A stretch of 33,788 bases of DNA from Streptomyces endocoffeicus (GTDB taxonomy: Bacteria; Actinomycetota; Actinomycetes; Streptomycetales; Streptomycetaceae), in NCBI RefSeq assembly GCF_016741935.1, contig NZ_JAERRG010000058.1, forward strand, positions 1 to 33,788, given 5' to 3'. The translations under genes were made by a program, and so were the position numbers. The notes below the pieces were generated by a model. That model saw nothing but the letters and a program-made list of their open reading frames with translations. It was not told the DNA's origin and did no database searches. This document shows positions 8,394 to 15,284 of this stretch, in pieces; positions within the stretch are counted from its first letter, which is position 1; every line of letters begins with the position of its first letter.

Positions 8394-8743
8394 TCAGTCG
8401 CTTGAATGCGACCGGACAAGCAGCTCCGACGGACCGGATCACCTGAAACGAGAAGCGAATCGGACCTGATCAGCTGAGACCGAGACCAGGTCTGCTTGCC
8501 TGGGTGTGCCACGCCCAGGCAGCACGCGTCCTGGTTGATGGCCGCTGACCTGCCCAGACTCGGTGGAGCGGGACGACGAAGCCCGCGGCGAGCGGCGCAG
8601 CGCGTACACCGGCCGGTACATGGTGACCGGCAGCCACCGCCCTGGTCACCGGGGGCGAATCCGCCGTTGGCGGACCAAGAGGTCCCGACACAGCAGTCAG
8701 CCAGTCAGCCAGTCAGCATCAACGAGAATCAAGGACCATATCC
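8394..8743. other. Intergenic stretch between two gene scraps
   Basis: There is no recognisable protein on either strand. It contains a 10-bp stem with 5-base loop at 8497-8521 (TGCCTGGGTG/CGCCCAGGCA), a perfect 6-bp stem at 8660-8674 (TCCGCC-GTT-GGCGGA), and three 8-bp units CAGTCAGC at 8694-8717. It may be the old promoter region of the dehydrogenase remnant. Confidence 0.5.
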
Positions 8744-8999
8744 ATGACACGACAACGACTTGACGGCAAAGTCACGCTGATCACGGGCGGGACCGGCGGC
8801 CTCGGCACAGCGATCGTCGAACTCTTCGCCCGCGAAGGCGCCCGGCTAGTGATCACCGATGTCGCCGAAGGCCCCCAGCGGGACCTGTCCCACCGGATCG
8901 AGGCACGCGGTGCGGAGGTCGTCGCTGCCCGCCTCGATGTCTCCTCCGCGCGGGAGTAGGACGAAGTGATCACCGTCGTACGCGACCGGTTCGGAACGC
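8744..8999 (+). pseudogene. Short-chain dehydrogenase (SDR) N-terminal fragment with nonsense codon
   Basis: ATG 8744 begins MTRQRLDGKVTLITGG, followed by TGGLGTAIVELFAREGARLV. This is a classical NAD(P)-binding Rossmann start with the TGxxxGxG motif. The frame stops at TAG 8957-8959 after DVSSARE, yet the same frame continues DEVITVVRDRFG, as an intact SDR would (probably a Trp codon TGG became TAG). Homology then ends near 8999, before the NNAG motif and the catalytic Ser-Tyr-Lys. Both a nonsense mutation and a truncation are present. Confidence 0.8.
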
Positions 9000-9706
9000 C
9001 TTCCACCCAGTGCTGGAGCGCGTCGGCGAGCAGTTGCCGTGCCAGGGTGACGACCTCGTCGGCGCGGTAACCGGTGGTGCGGGTCAGCCACAGCGGATGG
9101 GCGATGTCCAGGATGTCGCAGGCCGTCTGCCGGTCCCGGCGGGTGTAGCGGGCATCGCGGGCGTGCTGGAGTACGGAGTCGATGGTCCGCTCGGGGTAGG
9201 GCAGGGCAGTCCGAACTGCGCGAACGTGCCGCGACTGGCGCGGTAGAAGCCGTTGACGACCCGCATCAGGCCATCGGTGGATTCTCCTGCCGGGGCAGCG
9301 CCTCCAGGTACTCGACGACGTCACCGGCGCTCAGTGCGGCGACGCCGTGCGGGGGATGGGCGAACTCGCTGCCCAGCAAGTCGAGGGCGTAGCCGACGCA
9401 CAGGAAGTGGTAGCCGGTCTCCTTGCTGAAGGGGGGTGTGCCGACGGGGCGTTGGCGTCCGTCCTCGTCGAGTGCGCCGACGATGCCGCTGTGGGGGTCC
9501 TGCCAGAAGCGCAGCCGAGCGATCTGCTCGTCCGCGGACAGCGGGAGCGGGGCGCGCCCGAGGAGCAGGTCGGCGATCTCCACGGCGTCGCACTGGGCGC
9601 GCACGGTGGGCGGGCTGCCGGGCGCGTCGGCGAACAGTCCGCCTCCCGGGCCGGGTGCGAAGCAGCGGGCGATGATGTCTTCGGCCTGGGCGCGGGCGGC
9701 TCCTGG
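9000..9706 (-). pseudogene. Multiply frameshifted gene of unknown family
   Basis: Read on the minus strand, the pieces AEDIIARCFAPGPGGG, RAQCDAVEIADLLLGRAP, RLRFWQDPHSGIVGALDEDG, SKETGYHFLCVGYALDLLGS and VVEYLEALPRQENP share one frame. TDGLMRVVNGFYRASRGTFA follows in a second frame. PERTIDSVLQHARDARY, CDILDIAHPLWLTRTTGYRA and RQLLADALQHW follow in a third. Together they resemble one helical protein of over 230 residues broken by at least two frameshifts near 9275 and 9210. Alternating helices with W/Y-rich repeats could be an alpha/alpha-toroid fold, but that is only a guess. The fragment abuts the dehydrogenase scrap in opposite orientation at about 9000. Confidence 0.6.
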
Positions 9707-10021
9707 TCAAGCCGGTTGAGCACCTTGGAGAGGCTGGTCAGGGAGGTTGCGCCCGTAGCCGGGGGCGCCCGGGTCACCCTCGACGAGATCACAGACCTGA
9801 TCACTCGTGCTGTCGAGCAGGAGGGCGCGACCGGATGCCGTGACGTGCAGGGGCGAGGTACGGCCCGCCCAGCCGCCGGCCTGGAGGGAGTGCGTCGACC
9901 GCTCGCGGAGGATGGTGACGGAGCGATTCCCCTGCGGGACGGACAGCAGGGCCGTCTCATGGGTCTCCGGACGCGCCGCCCGTTCGGCCTCGGCCGAACG
10001 TGAAGCAGGGGACTCGGATCA
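9707..10021 (-). pseudogene. IclR-family regulator, C-terminal effector-domain remnant
   Basis: The minus strand reads HETALLSVPQGNRSVTILRE, LQAGGWAGRTSPLHVTASGR and ALLLDSTSDQV. This is the effector-binding domain pattern of IclR regulators (GRxxPLHxTAxGRALL). The N-terminal winged helix is missing (a stop precedes at about 10022) and the frame ends at TGA 9707-9709, short of the usual C-terminus. No regulator can be produced. Confidence 0.6.
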
Positions 10022-10054
10022 CCCGGCGCCCTACCCGCATGAGCGGGGACCGCG

Positions 10055-10395
10055 TCACCTGGTCTCTTTGACGAACATGACGGCGCGAAGGCACCCGGAA
10101 GAGCGAAAGCCGCGGCGCTCAGGTAGAGGACCGCGTAGTTCGAGCCGCCTCCGATGGTGAGGAACGCAGGCGCGATGGCGGGCGCGACGCTCTGTGGGAG
10201 GGCGTTGGCAATGTTGAACAGGCCCATGCCCTTGGCGGCTTCGGTCTCGCTGTCGGGCAGGACGGAGACGACCAGCGCGTAGTCGACGCCCACGTAGGCG
10301 CCCTGCCCCAGGCCGGCGATGGCGGTCCTACGGCGGCCAAGGTCGTCGCGTAGCGCGAACCGGCCAGGCCGAGACCGAACACGGGGGCGCATCCG
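10055..10395 (-). pseudogene. MFS transporter, C-terminal remnant
   Basis: Minus-strand text: PVFGLGLAGSRYATTLAA in one frame, then AIAGLGQGAYVGVDYALVVS, LPDSETEAAKGMGLFNIANA, LPQSVAPAIAPAFLTIGGG and YAVLYLSAAAFALPGAF in another. The tail AVMFVKETR and its stop are in a further frame. This is the last four or so helices of a major-facilitator exporter, with at least two frameshifts and no N-terminal half. Sequence up to about 10545 is too degraded to assign. Confidence 0.7.
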
Positions 10396-10601
10396 GCGTG
10401 TTCGAGCGCGCGGAAGACTCCCGTGCCGGTTCCGCCGCAGTGACCTGGCTGACGCGGGCCTTCTCCCGTAGTCGCTCTCGAACTGCCCGGCCACGGTCAG
10501 GACGGCGGAGAACATCGCTCCCACGCATACGGGCTGAGGCATTTATTACGGCTGATTTTGCTGTCGGCGGATAAGAGAGTCCGTAACTCAGGGAGGCTGA
10601 C

Positions 10602-11858
10602 GTGGGGCACGAACGGACCGGACTGGCCGAGGTACTGGCAGCGGCGGAGGATGCCGCGCCGATGGACTCCCTCGATGTCGTGGCACGCAATCTGCGAGAC
10701 CGGTTCGGCGCGCGACACGTGTCGTTCCTGTTCGCCGACATCGTCGGCCGACGCGTGCTGCGGGTCAGCGAAAAGACAGCTACACAACAGGAGCACCGCG
10801 CGGAACAGGTCCCCCTCGACGGCAGCAGCATCTACGACGAGGTCCTGCGCGACCAGAAGCTGGTGCGGGTACCGGAGGGCGAGCAGGTGCAGCGGGTGCT
10901 CGCTCCTGTCAGCAACCGCGGCGACGCCATCGGTGTCCTGGAACTGATTCTACGGCAGGTCACACCAGATGTGCTGGATCAGGTCGAAGAGGCTGCGCAC
11001 GCGCTGGCTTACATCATCGTCACCGACCGCCGCTTCACCGACCTCTACCACTCGGGCAACCGCACCACCTCGGTCAGCCTGGCCGCGGAAATCCAGCGCC
11101 AGCTCCTGCCCTCCGCCCCCTCCTGCGAAGCCGCCGAATTCACCCTCGCCGGCGCCCTGGTCCCGGCCGCCGACATCGCCGGTGACACCTACGATTACAC
11201 CCTCGACAACGACACCCTGCACGTGTCCGTCACCGACGCCATGGGCCACGACGTCAACGCCGCTCTCATGGCCACTCTCCTGGTCAACGCCTCCCGCGGC
11301 GCCCGCCGCGCCGGGGCGGACCTTGCCGAACAGGCCCGCCAAACCCACCAAGCCCTCCTCGACCACGGCCGACGGACCTTCGCCACCGGCCAACTGTTGC
11401 GCATCGCCCTGGACGGGACCGGCGCCCAACTCGTCAACGCCGGCCACCCCTGGCCGCTACGGCTGCGCGACGGCACGGTCAACGAACTGCACCTGGCCGT
11501 GAACCTGCCCTTCGGCGTCGCCGAGCAGGGCCCGTACCAAGTCCAGGACCTCGACCTGCACCCCCGTGACCGCCTCCTGCTCTACACCGACGGCATGCAA
11601 GAAGGCCAACCGGAAGCAGTCAACCTCCCCGGCCTCATCCATGACACCGCCGCCGACCACCCGCGCGAGGTCGTGCGCACTCTGGTCGCCGCGGTCACCG
11701 ACGCGTCCAAGGGCCACCCGAGAGACGACGCCACCGTCCTCTGCCTGGACTGGCGCGGTCCCCTTCCAGAAGCCACCGCGCGAACGCCCGAGCCAGCCGC
11801 GCAACCCCAACGCGCCCAAACCCCGGTGGGCGGTTCATGTGTGCATGAGGGCCCCTGA
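10602..11858 (+). CDS. GAF domain plus SpoIIE-type PP2C serine/threonine phosphatase
   Basis: A 418-residue protein with GTG start 10602 behind GGGAGG. Residues about 20-150 form a GAF sensor domain (VSFLFADIVGRRVLRVSE, APVSNRGDAIGVLEL). Residues about 155-385 form a SpoIIE/RsbU-like PP2C domain. Metal-binding acids are in place: Asp191 and Asp195 in DIAGD, Asp212 in DAMGH, Asp330 in YTDG, and Asp375/Asp376 in DDATVL. Such proteins usually dephosphorylate anti-anti-sigma factors in partner-switching systems that control stress or developmental sigma factors. No anti-sigma or anti-anti-sigma gene lies nearby. The Pro/Ala-rich tail after 385 is probably unstructured. The upstream 55 bp is unusually AT-rich for this window and probably holds the promoter. 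It is the only intact gene inside the decayed block. Confidence 0.92.
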   Translation: MGHERTGLAEVLAAAEDAAPMDSLDVVARNLRDRFGARHVSFLFADIVGRRVLRVSEKTATQQEHRAEQVPLDGSSIYDEVLRDQKLVRVPEGEQVQRVLAPVSNRGDAIGVLELILRQVTPDVLDQVEEAAHALAYIIVTDRRFTDLYHSGNRTTSVSLAAEIQRQLLPSAPSCEAAEFTLAGALVPAADIAGDTYDYTLDNDTLHVSVTDAMGHDVNAALMATLLVNASRGARRAGADLAEQARQTHQALLDHGRRTFATGQLLRIALDGTGAQLVNAGHPWPLRLRDGTVNELHLAVNLPFGVAEQGPYQVQDLDLHPRDRLLLYTDGMQEGQPEAVNLPGLIHDTAADHPREVVRTLVAAVTDASKGHPRDDATVLCLDWRGPLPEATARTPEPAAQPQRAQTPVGGSCVHEGP

Positions 11859-11938
11859 GTACCCGCGTACGGGGCCGGCCGGTCAACGTGGGTTGTTCGG
11901 CGAGTACGGCCTGAACGGCGGTCATCAGCTCGGCGGGC

Positions 11939-12505
11939 ATGGAGGGGCAGGCTCAGCCGGTGGCGGGTGTCGCCTCCGGCTTGCTGCTGGCCAAGAACGA
12001 CATCAAGGTCGTGCAGGAGAGGCTGGGCCACTCCTCGCGCCAGATCACCTCAGATACCTACACCAACGTGCTGCCCGAGATGATGCGCACCGAGGCCGAG
12101 TCCACGCTGTCCGTCGTGCCTCGCGAGGTCGCGTACGACGTCCAGCAGGAGCTGGAGATCTCCAATGAGGCGTTCCAAGGCGACGTCGCCGTCATCTTCG
12201 CCCACGGCTCCCGCGACACCGGAAACACGTGGGTCGTCGGGGCACAGACCGGGCCGCAGTGCCCCTTGCTCGGCGAGATCCGCACTGTCGGCCGGGGCCA
12301 GGAGCACGCTGCTGACGCCGCCCTGAAGTGGGTCCGGGGCCACTGCGCCGACCGCGAAATGGAGATCCTTGCGCCCGACCGGATGGGCTGGACGTGTCTC
12401 AATGGGGCCCGTCCGCCGGCCCCAGCACCCGCCCCGGCAGCTCGCGAGGCCACGCCGATAGGCGCTCTTAGGCGCTCTTCACGACGATCCCGGAAGGCCG
12501 CGTAG
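11939..12505 (+). pseudogene. Tyrosine recombinase (phage/ICE integrase) C-terminal remnant
   Basis: The frame reads GLLLAKNDIKVVQERLGHSS, then RQITSDTYTNVLPEMM, then EAESTLSVVP. This is the end of a tyrosine integrase with the third-box His in LGHSS and the catalytic Tyr in DTYTNV. The catalytic Arg boxes and the HxLRH segment are missing: the homology starts in the middle of ASLALAAG-like sequence at about 11965. After about residue 65 the frame runs into unrelated text to 12505. The catalytic core is incomplete, so it is inactive. It lies about 0.5 kb from the 3' end of a tRNA gene, the favourite target of such enzymes. Confidence 0.75.
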
Positions 12506-12582
12506 TCACCTGCGACATCACCTGGGCCACTGGTGGGCCGTTCGGGCCACTGTAAGGCCACTTGATCTTGATCCGGACGAGT

Positions 12583-12620
12583 GAACGGGAGTCCCCGCGT
12601 CGGCGCGGCGACTCCCGTTC
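12583..12620. terminator. Long hairpin between integrase scrap and tRNA
   Basis: An 11-bp perfect stem (GAACGGGAGTC/GACTCCCGTTC) is extended by an inner CCGCG/CGCGG stem. On the plus strand it is followed by a mildly T-rich stretch. It could end the tRNA transcript from the right or transcripts from the left; direction is unclear. Confidence 0.55.
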
Positions 12621-12665
12621 TTATGTCTTCGCAGGTCAGGATGGGCCTGCCCGCGTATGCCCTGG

Positions 12666-12739
12666 TGGGGCGGGTGGGACTCGAACCCACGGCCGACGGA
12701 TTATGAGTCCGCTGCTCTAACCGGCTGAGCTACCGCCCC
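12666..12739 (-). tRNA. tRNA with CAU anticodon (Ile2 or elongator Met)
   Basis: A complete cloverleaf on the minus strand: acceptor GGGGCGG/CCGCCCC, D-arm GCTC-GAGC, anticodon stem GCGGA/TCCGT around loop CTCATAA (anticodon CAT at 12703-12705), T-loop GTTCGAGTC and discriminator A. CCA is encoded directly after it (12663-12665). CAU tRNAs are elongator Met, initiator Met or lysidine-modified Ile. The fully paired acceptor end (G1-C72) argues against initiator. I favour Ile2 but cannot prove it. Confidence 0.9.
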
Positions 12740-12881
12740 GTAACGGCGCGTCGTACACATCCGCGCGCGCCGTCTGCCGCAGCATAGCCGCTCATACGAT
12801 CTGCTGCTTCGAAGGGCCGATGCTGGGAGGCCCCCTGGCTGCGATCATGACGTAGATCACGTCCGGAGGGGGCCGGAAATG

Positions 12882-12905
12882 AAAAAGGACCCCGCAAAGG
12901 GTCCT
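12882..12905 (-). terminator. Intrinsic terminator of the tRNA-Asn pair
   Basis: On the minus strand a 7-bp stem AGGACCC/GGGTCCT with a 6-base loop is followed by five T residues. It lies 10 bp beyond the 3' end of the first tRNA-Asn gene. It is the clearest Rho-independent terminator in the window. Confidence 0.85.
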
Positions 12906-12914
12906 CCTCACCTG

Positions 12915-12987
12915 CTCCCCCGACTGGACTCGAACCAGTAACCCTCCGGTTAACAGCCGAATGCTCTGCCAATTGAGCTACAGGGGA
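12915..12987 (-). tRNA. tRNA-Asn (GUU), copy 1
   Basis: A 73-base cloverleaf: acceptor TCCCCTG/CGGGGGA with discriminator G, D-arm GCTC-GAGC, anticodon stem TTCGG/CCGGA with loop CTGTTAA (anticodon GTT) and T-arm ACTGG-TTCGAGT-CCAGT. CCA is not encoded. It is downstream of copy 2 with a 5-bp gap, so both are probably cut from one transcript ending at the terminator at 12882-12905. Confidence 0.95.
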
Positions 12988-12992
12988 CCGAG

Positions 12993-13065
12993 CTCCCCCG
13001 ACTGGACTCGAACCAGTAACCTGCCGGTTAACAGCCGGCTGCTCTGCCAATTGAGCTACAGGGGA
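12993..13065 (-). tRNA. tRNA-Asn (GUU), copy 2
   Basis: The same 73-base structure and anticodon GTT as copy 1. The anticodon stem is GCCGG/CCGGC instead of TTCGG/CCGGA, with a small change in the variable loop. CCA is not encoded. It is the promoter-proximal member of the pair. Confidence 0.95.
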
Positions 13066-13312
13066 TTGCTCCGTGTGCCGCGACCGTGGCTCCGCCCGGA
13101 TCTCCCGGACGGCGTGCGCTCGCTGCGACACATACATTAGCGCAAGCAGGGGGGTGTTCCGCCAATCGGTTCGCCGCGTCCGCCCTCGGGCGAACCTCCG
13201 CCGATCCAGGGATGATCTTCTGGATGATCGTGGGTGATCTGCGGCGCGGGCGGGTAGACGTGCGGCACGACCCCGGGGTCCAGATGTGAAGGACAGCGAG
13301 AAGGGCAGGTCG

Positions 13313-13582
13313 ATGCGCTACCGGCTGACGTTCATCACCGGGATGGCTGTGGGTTACGTACTGGGCACGCGAGCCGGCCGCGAGCGGTACGAGCAGCTGC
13401 GCGCGTGCGCGCAGAAGTTCGCACGGAACCCGGCCGTCCGCAATACCGCCGAATCGGCCGCGCAAGGAGGCCGGCATGCCGCCGTGCGGGCGCTGGACAA
13501 GGTCCGGCCGCTGCGCGAGAAGATCGGGCAGCGCGACCCCCGCGCGGTGGGCGAGGACGACTGGGGCACCAGCAACACCTAG
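13313..13582 (+). CDS. YtxH-like small protein
   Basis: An 89-residue protein starting at ATG 13313 with GGGCAGG upstream; an in-frame GTG at 13286 would add nine residues but has a poorer ribosome site. Residues 4-18 are hydrophobic (RLTFITGMAVGYVLG), followed by the motif TRAGRERYEQL. This is the hallmark of YtxH-type proteins: a short membrane segment or hydrophobic hook and then a charged amphipathic helix. The remainder is basic and helical. The function is not established. It precedes the FGGY kinase by 25 bp on the same strand, so the two may be cotranscribed. Confidence 0.75.
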   Translation: MRYRLTFITGMAVGYVLGTRAGRERYEQLRACAQKFARNPAVRNTAESAAQGGRHAAVRALDKVRPLREKIGQRDPRAVGEDDWGTSNT

Positions 13583-13607
13583 ACCCGGCGGTGGCATGAT
13601 CTGATCC

Positions 13608-15122
13608 ATGGGGATAGTCGCCGGGTTGGACAGTTCGTCCGAGAGCACACGAATCGTCGTCTGTGACACCGATACGGGTGCCGTGATCAAACAGGGGTAC
13701 GCCCCGCATCCGGTCGGCGGCAGCGGAGATGTGGACCCGCAGGCGTGGCTGATGTCGCTCGGCGAGGCCGCCGAGGGCGGGCTGCTCGAGGGGGTCCAGG
13801 CCATCGGCGTCTCGGCGCAGCAGCACGGGCTGCTGGCGCTGGACGCGAATGGGGTGCTGGTGCGCCTCGCGCTGGTGGGCAACGACAAGCGCGCCCAGGT
13901 CGCGGCCGCCGACCTCACCGAGGCGCTCGGCGGCCGCACGGCCTGGGCCCAGGCGGTCGGCGCCGTGCCGACCGCCTCGCAGCCGGTGGCCAAACTGCGC
14001 TGGCTGACGCGGAACGAGCCGGACGCGGCGCACCGCGTGGCCGAGCTGATGCAGCCGCACGACTGGCTGGTGTGGCAGCTGCTGGGGCGGCCGGTGCGGC
14101 GTACGACCGACCGCGGTACGGCCTCCAGCAGCGGCTACTGGTCGGCGGCGAACGGATCCTGGCGCCCCGACCTGGTCCAGCTGGCCCTCGGTCACCAGGT
14201 GCGGCTGCCGGAGGTCATCGGCCCGGCCGACGCCGCCGGGCACACCCCCGAGGGGCTGCTGATCTCCGCCGGTACGGGCGAGACCATGGCCGCCGCCTTC
14301 GGGCTCGGGGTCGGGGTCGGCGACGCGGTGATCTCCCTGGGCGCCTCCGGCTCGGTCTTCTCCGTCCACCATGAGGCGCTGACCGATCCGACCGGCACGA
14401 TCCTGTCGTACGCAGACGCCACCGGCATGCATCTGCCGGTGGTCCATACGCTCAACGCGGTACGGGCGCTACGCGGTACGGCGGATTTGCTCGGCACGGA
14501 TCTCGAGGGGCTCTCCGAGCTCGCGATGAAGTCCACCCCGGGGTCGTCCGGGCTGGTGCTGCTGCCGTATCTGGAGGGCGAGCGGACCCCGCATCTGCCG
14601 CATACGGCCGGGACGCTGACCGGGCTGCGGCGCGAGTCGATGAAGCCCGAGCATCTGGCGCGGGCCGCGTTCGAGGGGATGCTGTGCGGGCTCGCTGACG
14701 CGCTGGATGTGCTGCGCGGGCGCGGCGTCCAGGTGCGGCGCGTGTTCCTGCTCGGGCCCGCGGCCGACCTCCAGGCCGTCCGCGCGATCGCGCCCGCGGT
14801 GCTGGGCGCGCAGGTCGTGGTGGTCCAGCCCGCCGACTACGCCGCGCTGGGCGCGGCCCGGCAGGCCGCGTGGGCGCTGGGCGTCTCGCACGGCACCCAC
14901 TCGCCGCATGAGCCGCCGCGCTGGCCGGCCGCGGCGAGCCAGGTCTTCGAGCCGGGCGAGGACCTGCCGGTGGGGCAGTCGGTCCGGCAGCAGTACGTGG
15001 CGGTGCGGGAGCAGATCCACCCCGGGGCCTTTGAGCCGGAGGCTTTTGGGTCCGGGGGCGTCGAGGCGGGAGCCCAGGAGACCGCGGGCCAGGGGACGGC
15101 CGACGGGTACGGGGCCATGTGA
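13608..15122 (+). CDS. FGGY-family carbohydrate kinase, xylulokinase-like
   Basis: A 504-residue protein starting at ATG 13608. The two actin-fold halves of FGGY kinases are present. AGLDSSSESTRIVVCD (residues 5-20) is the first phosphate loop, SAQQHGLLALD (69-79) is the substrate region shared with xylulokinases, NDKRAQ (92-97) follows, and the nucleotide-binding half holds SLGASGSVFSV (243-253) and YLEGERTPHLP. Overall it fits an ATP-dependent kinase making xylulose 5-phosphate or a similar sugar phosphate. The catalytic-base position, normally Asp in the G-D-N-x-A-A segment, is Glu225 here (AGTGETMAAA). The aromatic residue of the usual LLWNDTR motif is also changed (LALVGNDKR). No xylose isomerase or transporter is adjacent. 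The family is secure; the substrate, and full activity, are not. Confidence 0.85.
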   Translation: MGIVAGLDSSSESTRIVVCDTDTGAVIKQGYAPHPVGGSGDVDPQAWLMSLGEAAEGGLLEGVQAIGVSAQQHGLLALDANGVLVRLALVGNDKRAQVAAADLTEALGGRTAWAQAVGAVPTASQPVAKLRWLTRNEPDAAHRVAELMQPHDWLVWQLLGRPVRRTTDRGTASSSGYWSAANGSWRPDLVQLALGHQVRLPEVIGPADAAGHTPEGLLISAGTGETMAAAFGLGVGVGDAVISLGASGSVFSVHHEALTDPTGTILSYADATGMHLPVVHTLNAVRALRGTADLLGTDLEGLSELAMKSTPGSSGLVLLPYLEGERTPHLPHTAGTLTGLRRESMKPEHLARAAFEGMLCGLADALDVLRGRGVQVRRVFLLGPAADLQAVRAIAPAVLGAQVVVVQPADYAALGAARQAAWALGVSHGTHSPHEPPRWPAAASQVFEPGEDLPVGQSVRQQYVAVREQIHPGAFEPEAFGSGGVEAGAQETAGQGTADGYGAM

Positions 15123-15149
15123 GAGGAAGTCCGCTACGGTTCGGGCAGC

Positions 15150-15220
15150 ACCCCGAAGGGGCGCGGGGCTGTGTCGATGTGCGGCTCGCCGCGGCTGTGT
15201 CGATATGCGGCTACGCCGCG
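15150..15220. repeat. Dispersed intergenic repeat with an internal duplication
   Basis: CCCCGAAGGGGCGCGGGGCT is followed by two adjacent copies of GGCTGTGTCGATGTGCGGCT plus CGCCGC (15167-15192 and 15193-15219, the second with three changes or insertions). It sits between the convergent kinase and sigma-factor genes. A related piece in opposite orientation occurs at 29338-29359. From general knowledge, similar sequences are common between Streptomyces genes. Confidence 0.6.
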
Positions 15221-15284
15221 TGGGACCAGCCACGACGGCGCCGCGGTCGGCCGACGACCCATCGCGGCACTTCCCGCGGAGCGC

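Noticed and set aside
11860..11940. Minus-strand start MPAELMTAVQAVLAEQPTL near the integrase scrap
   Set aside because: Short, no ribosome site, and it runs into the antisense of the phosphatase gene; not enough support for a gene.
12666..13065. Direct repeat of a tRNA 3' end marking the left attachment site of an element
   Set aside because: I looked for a second copy of the CAU tRNA or Asn tRNA 3' ends to the left and did not see one; the boundary claim is therefore not made.
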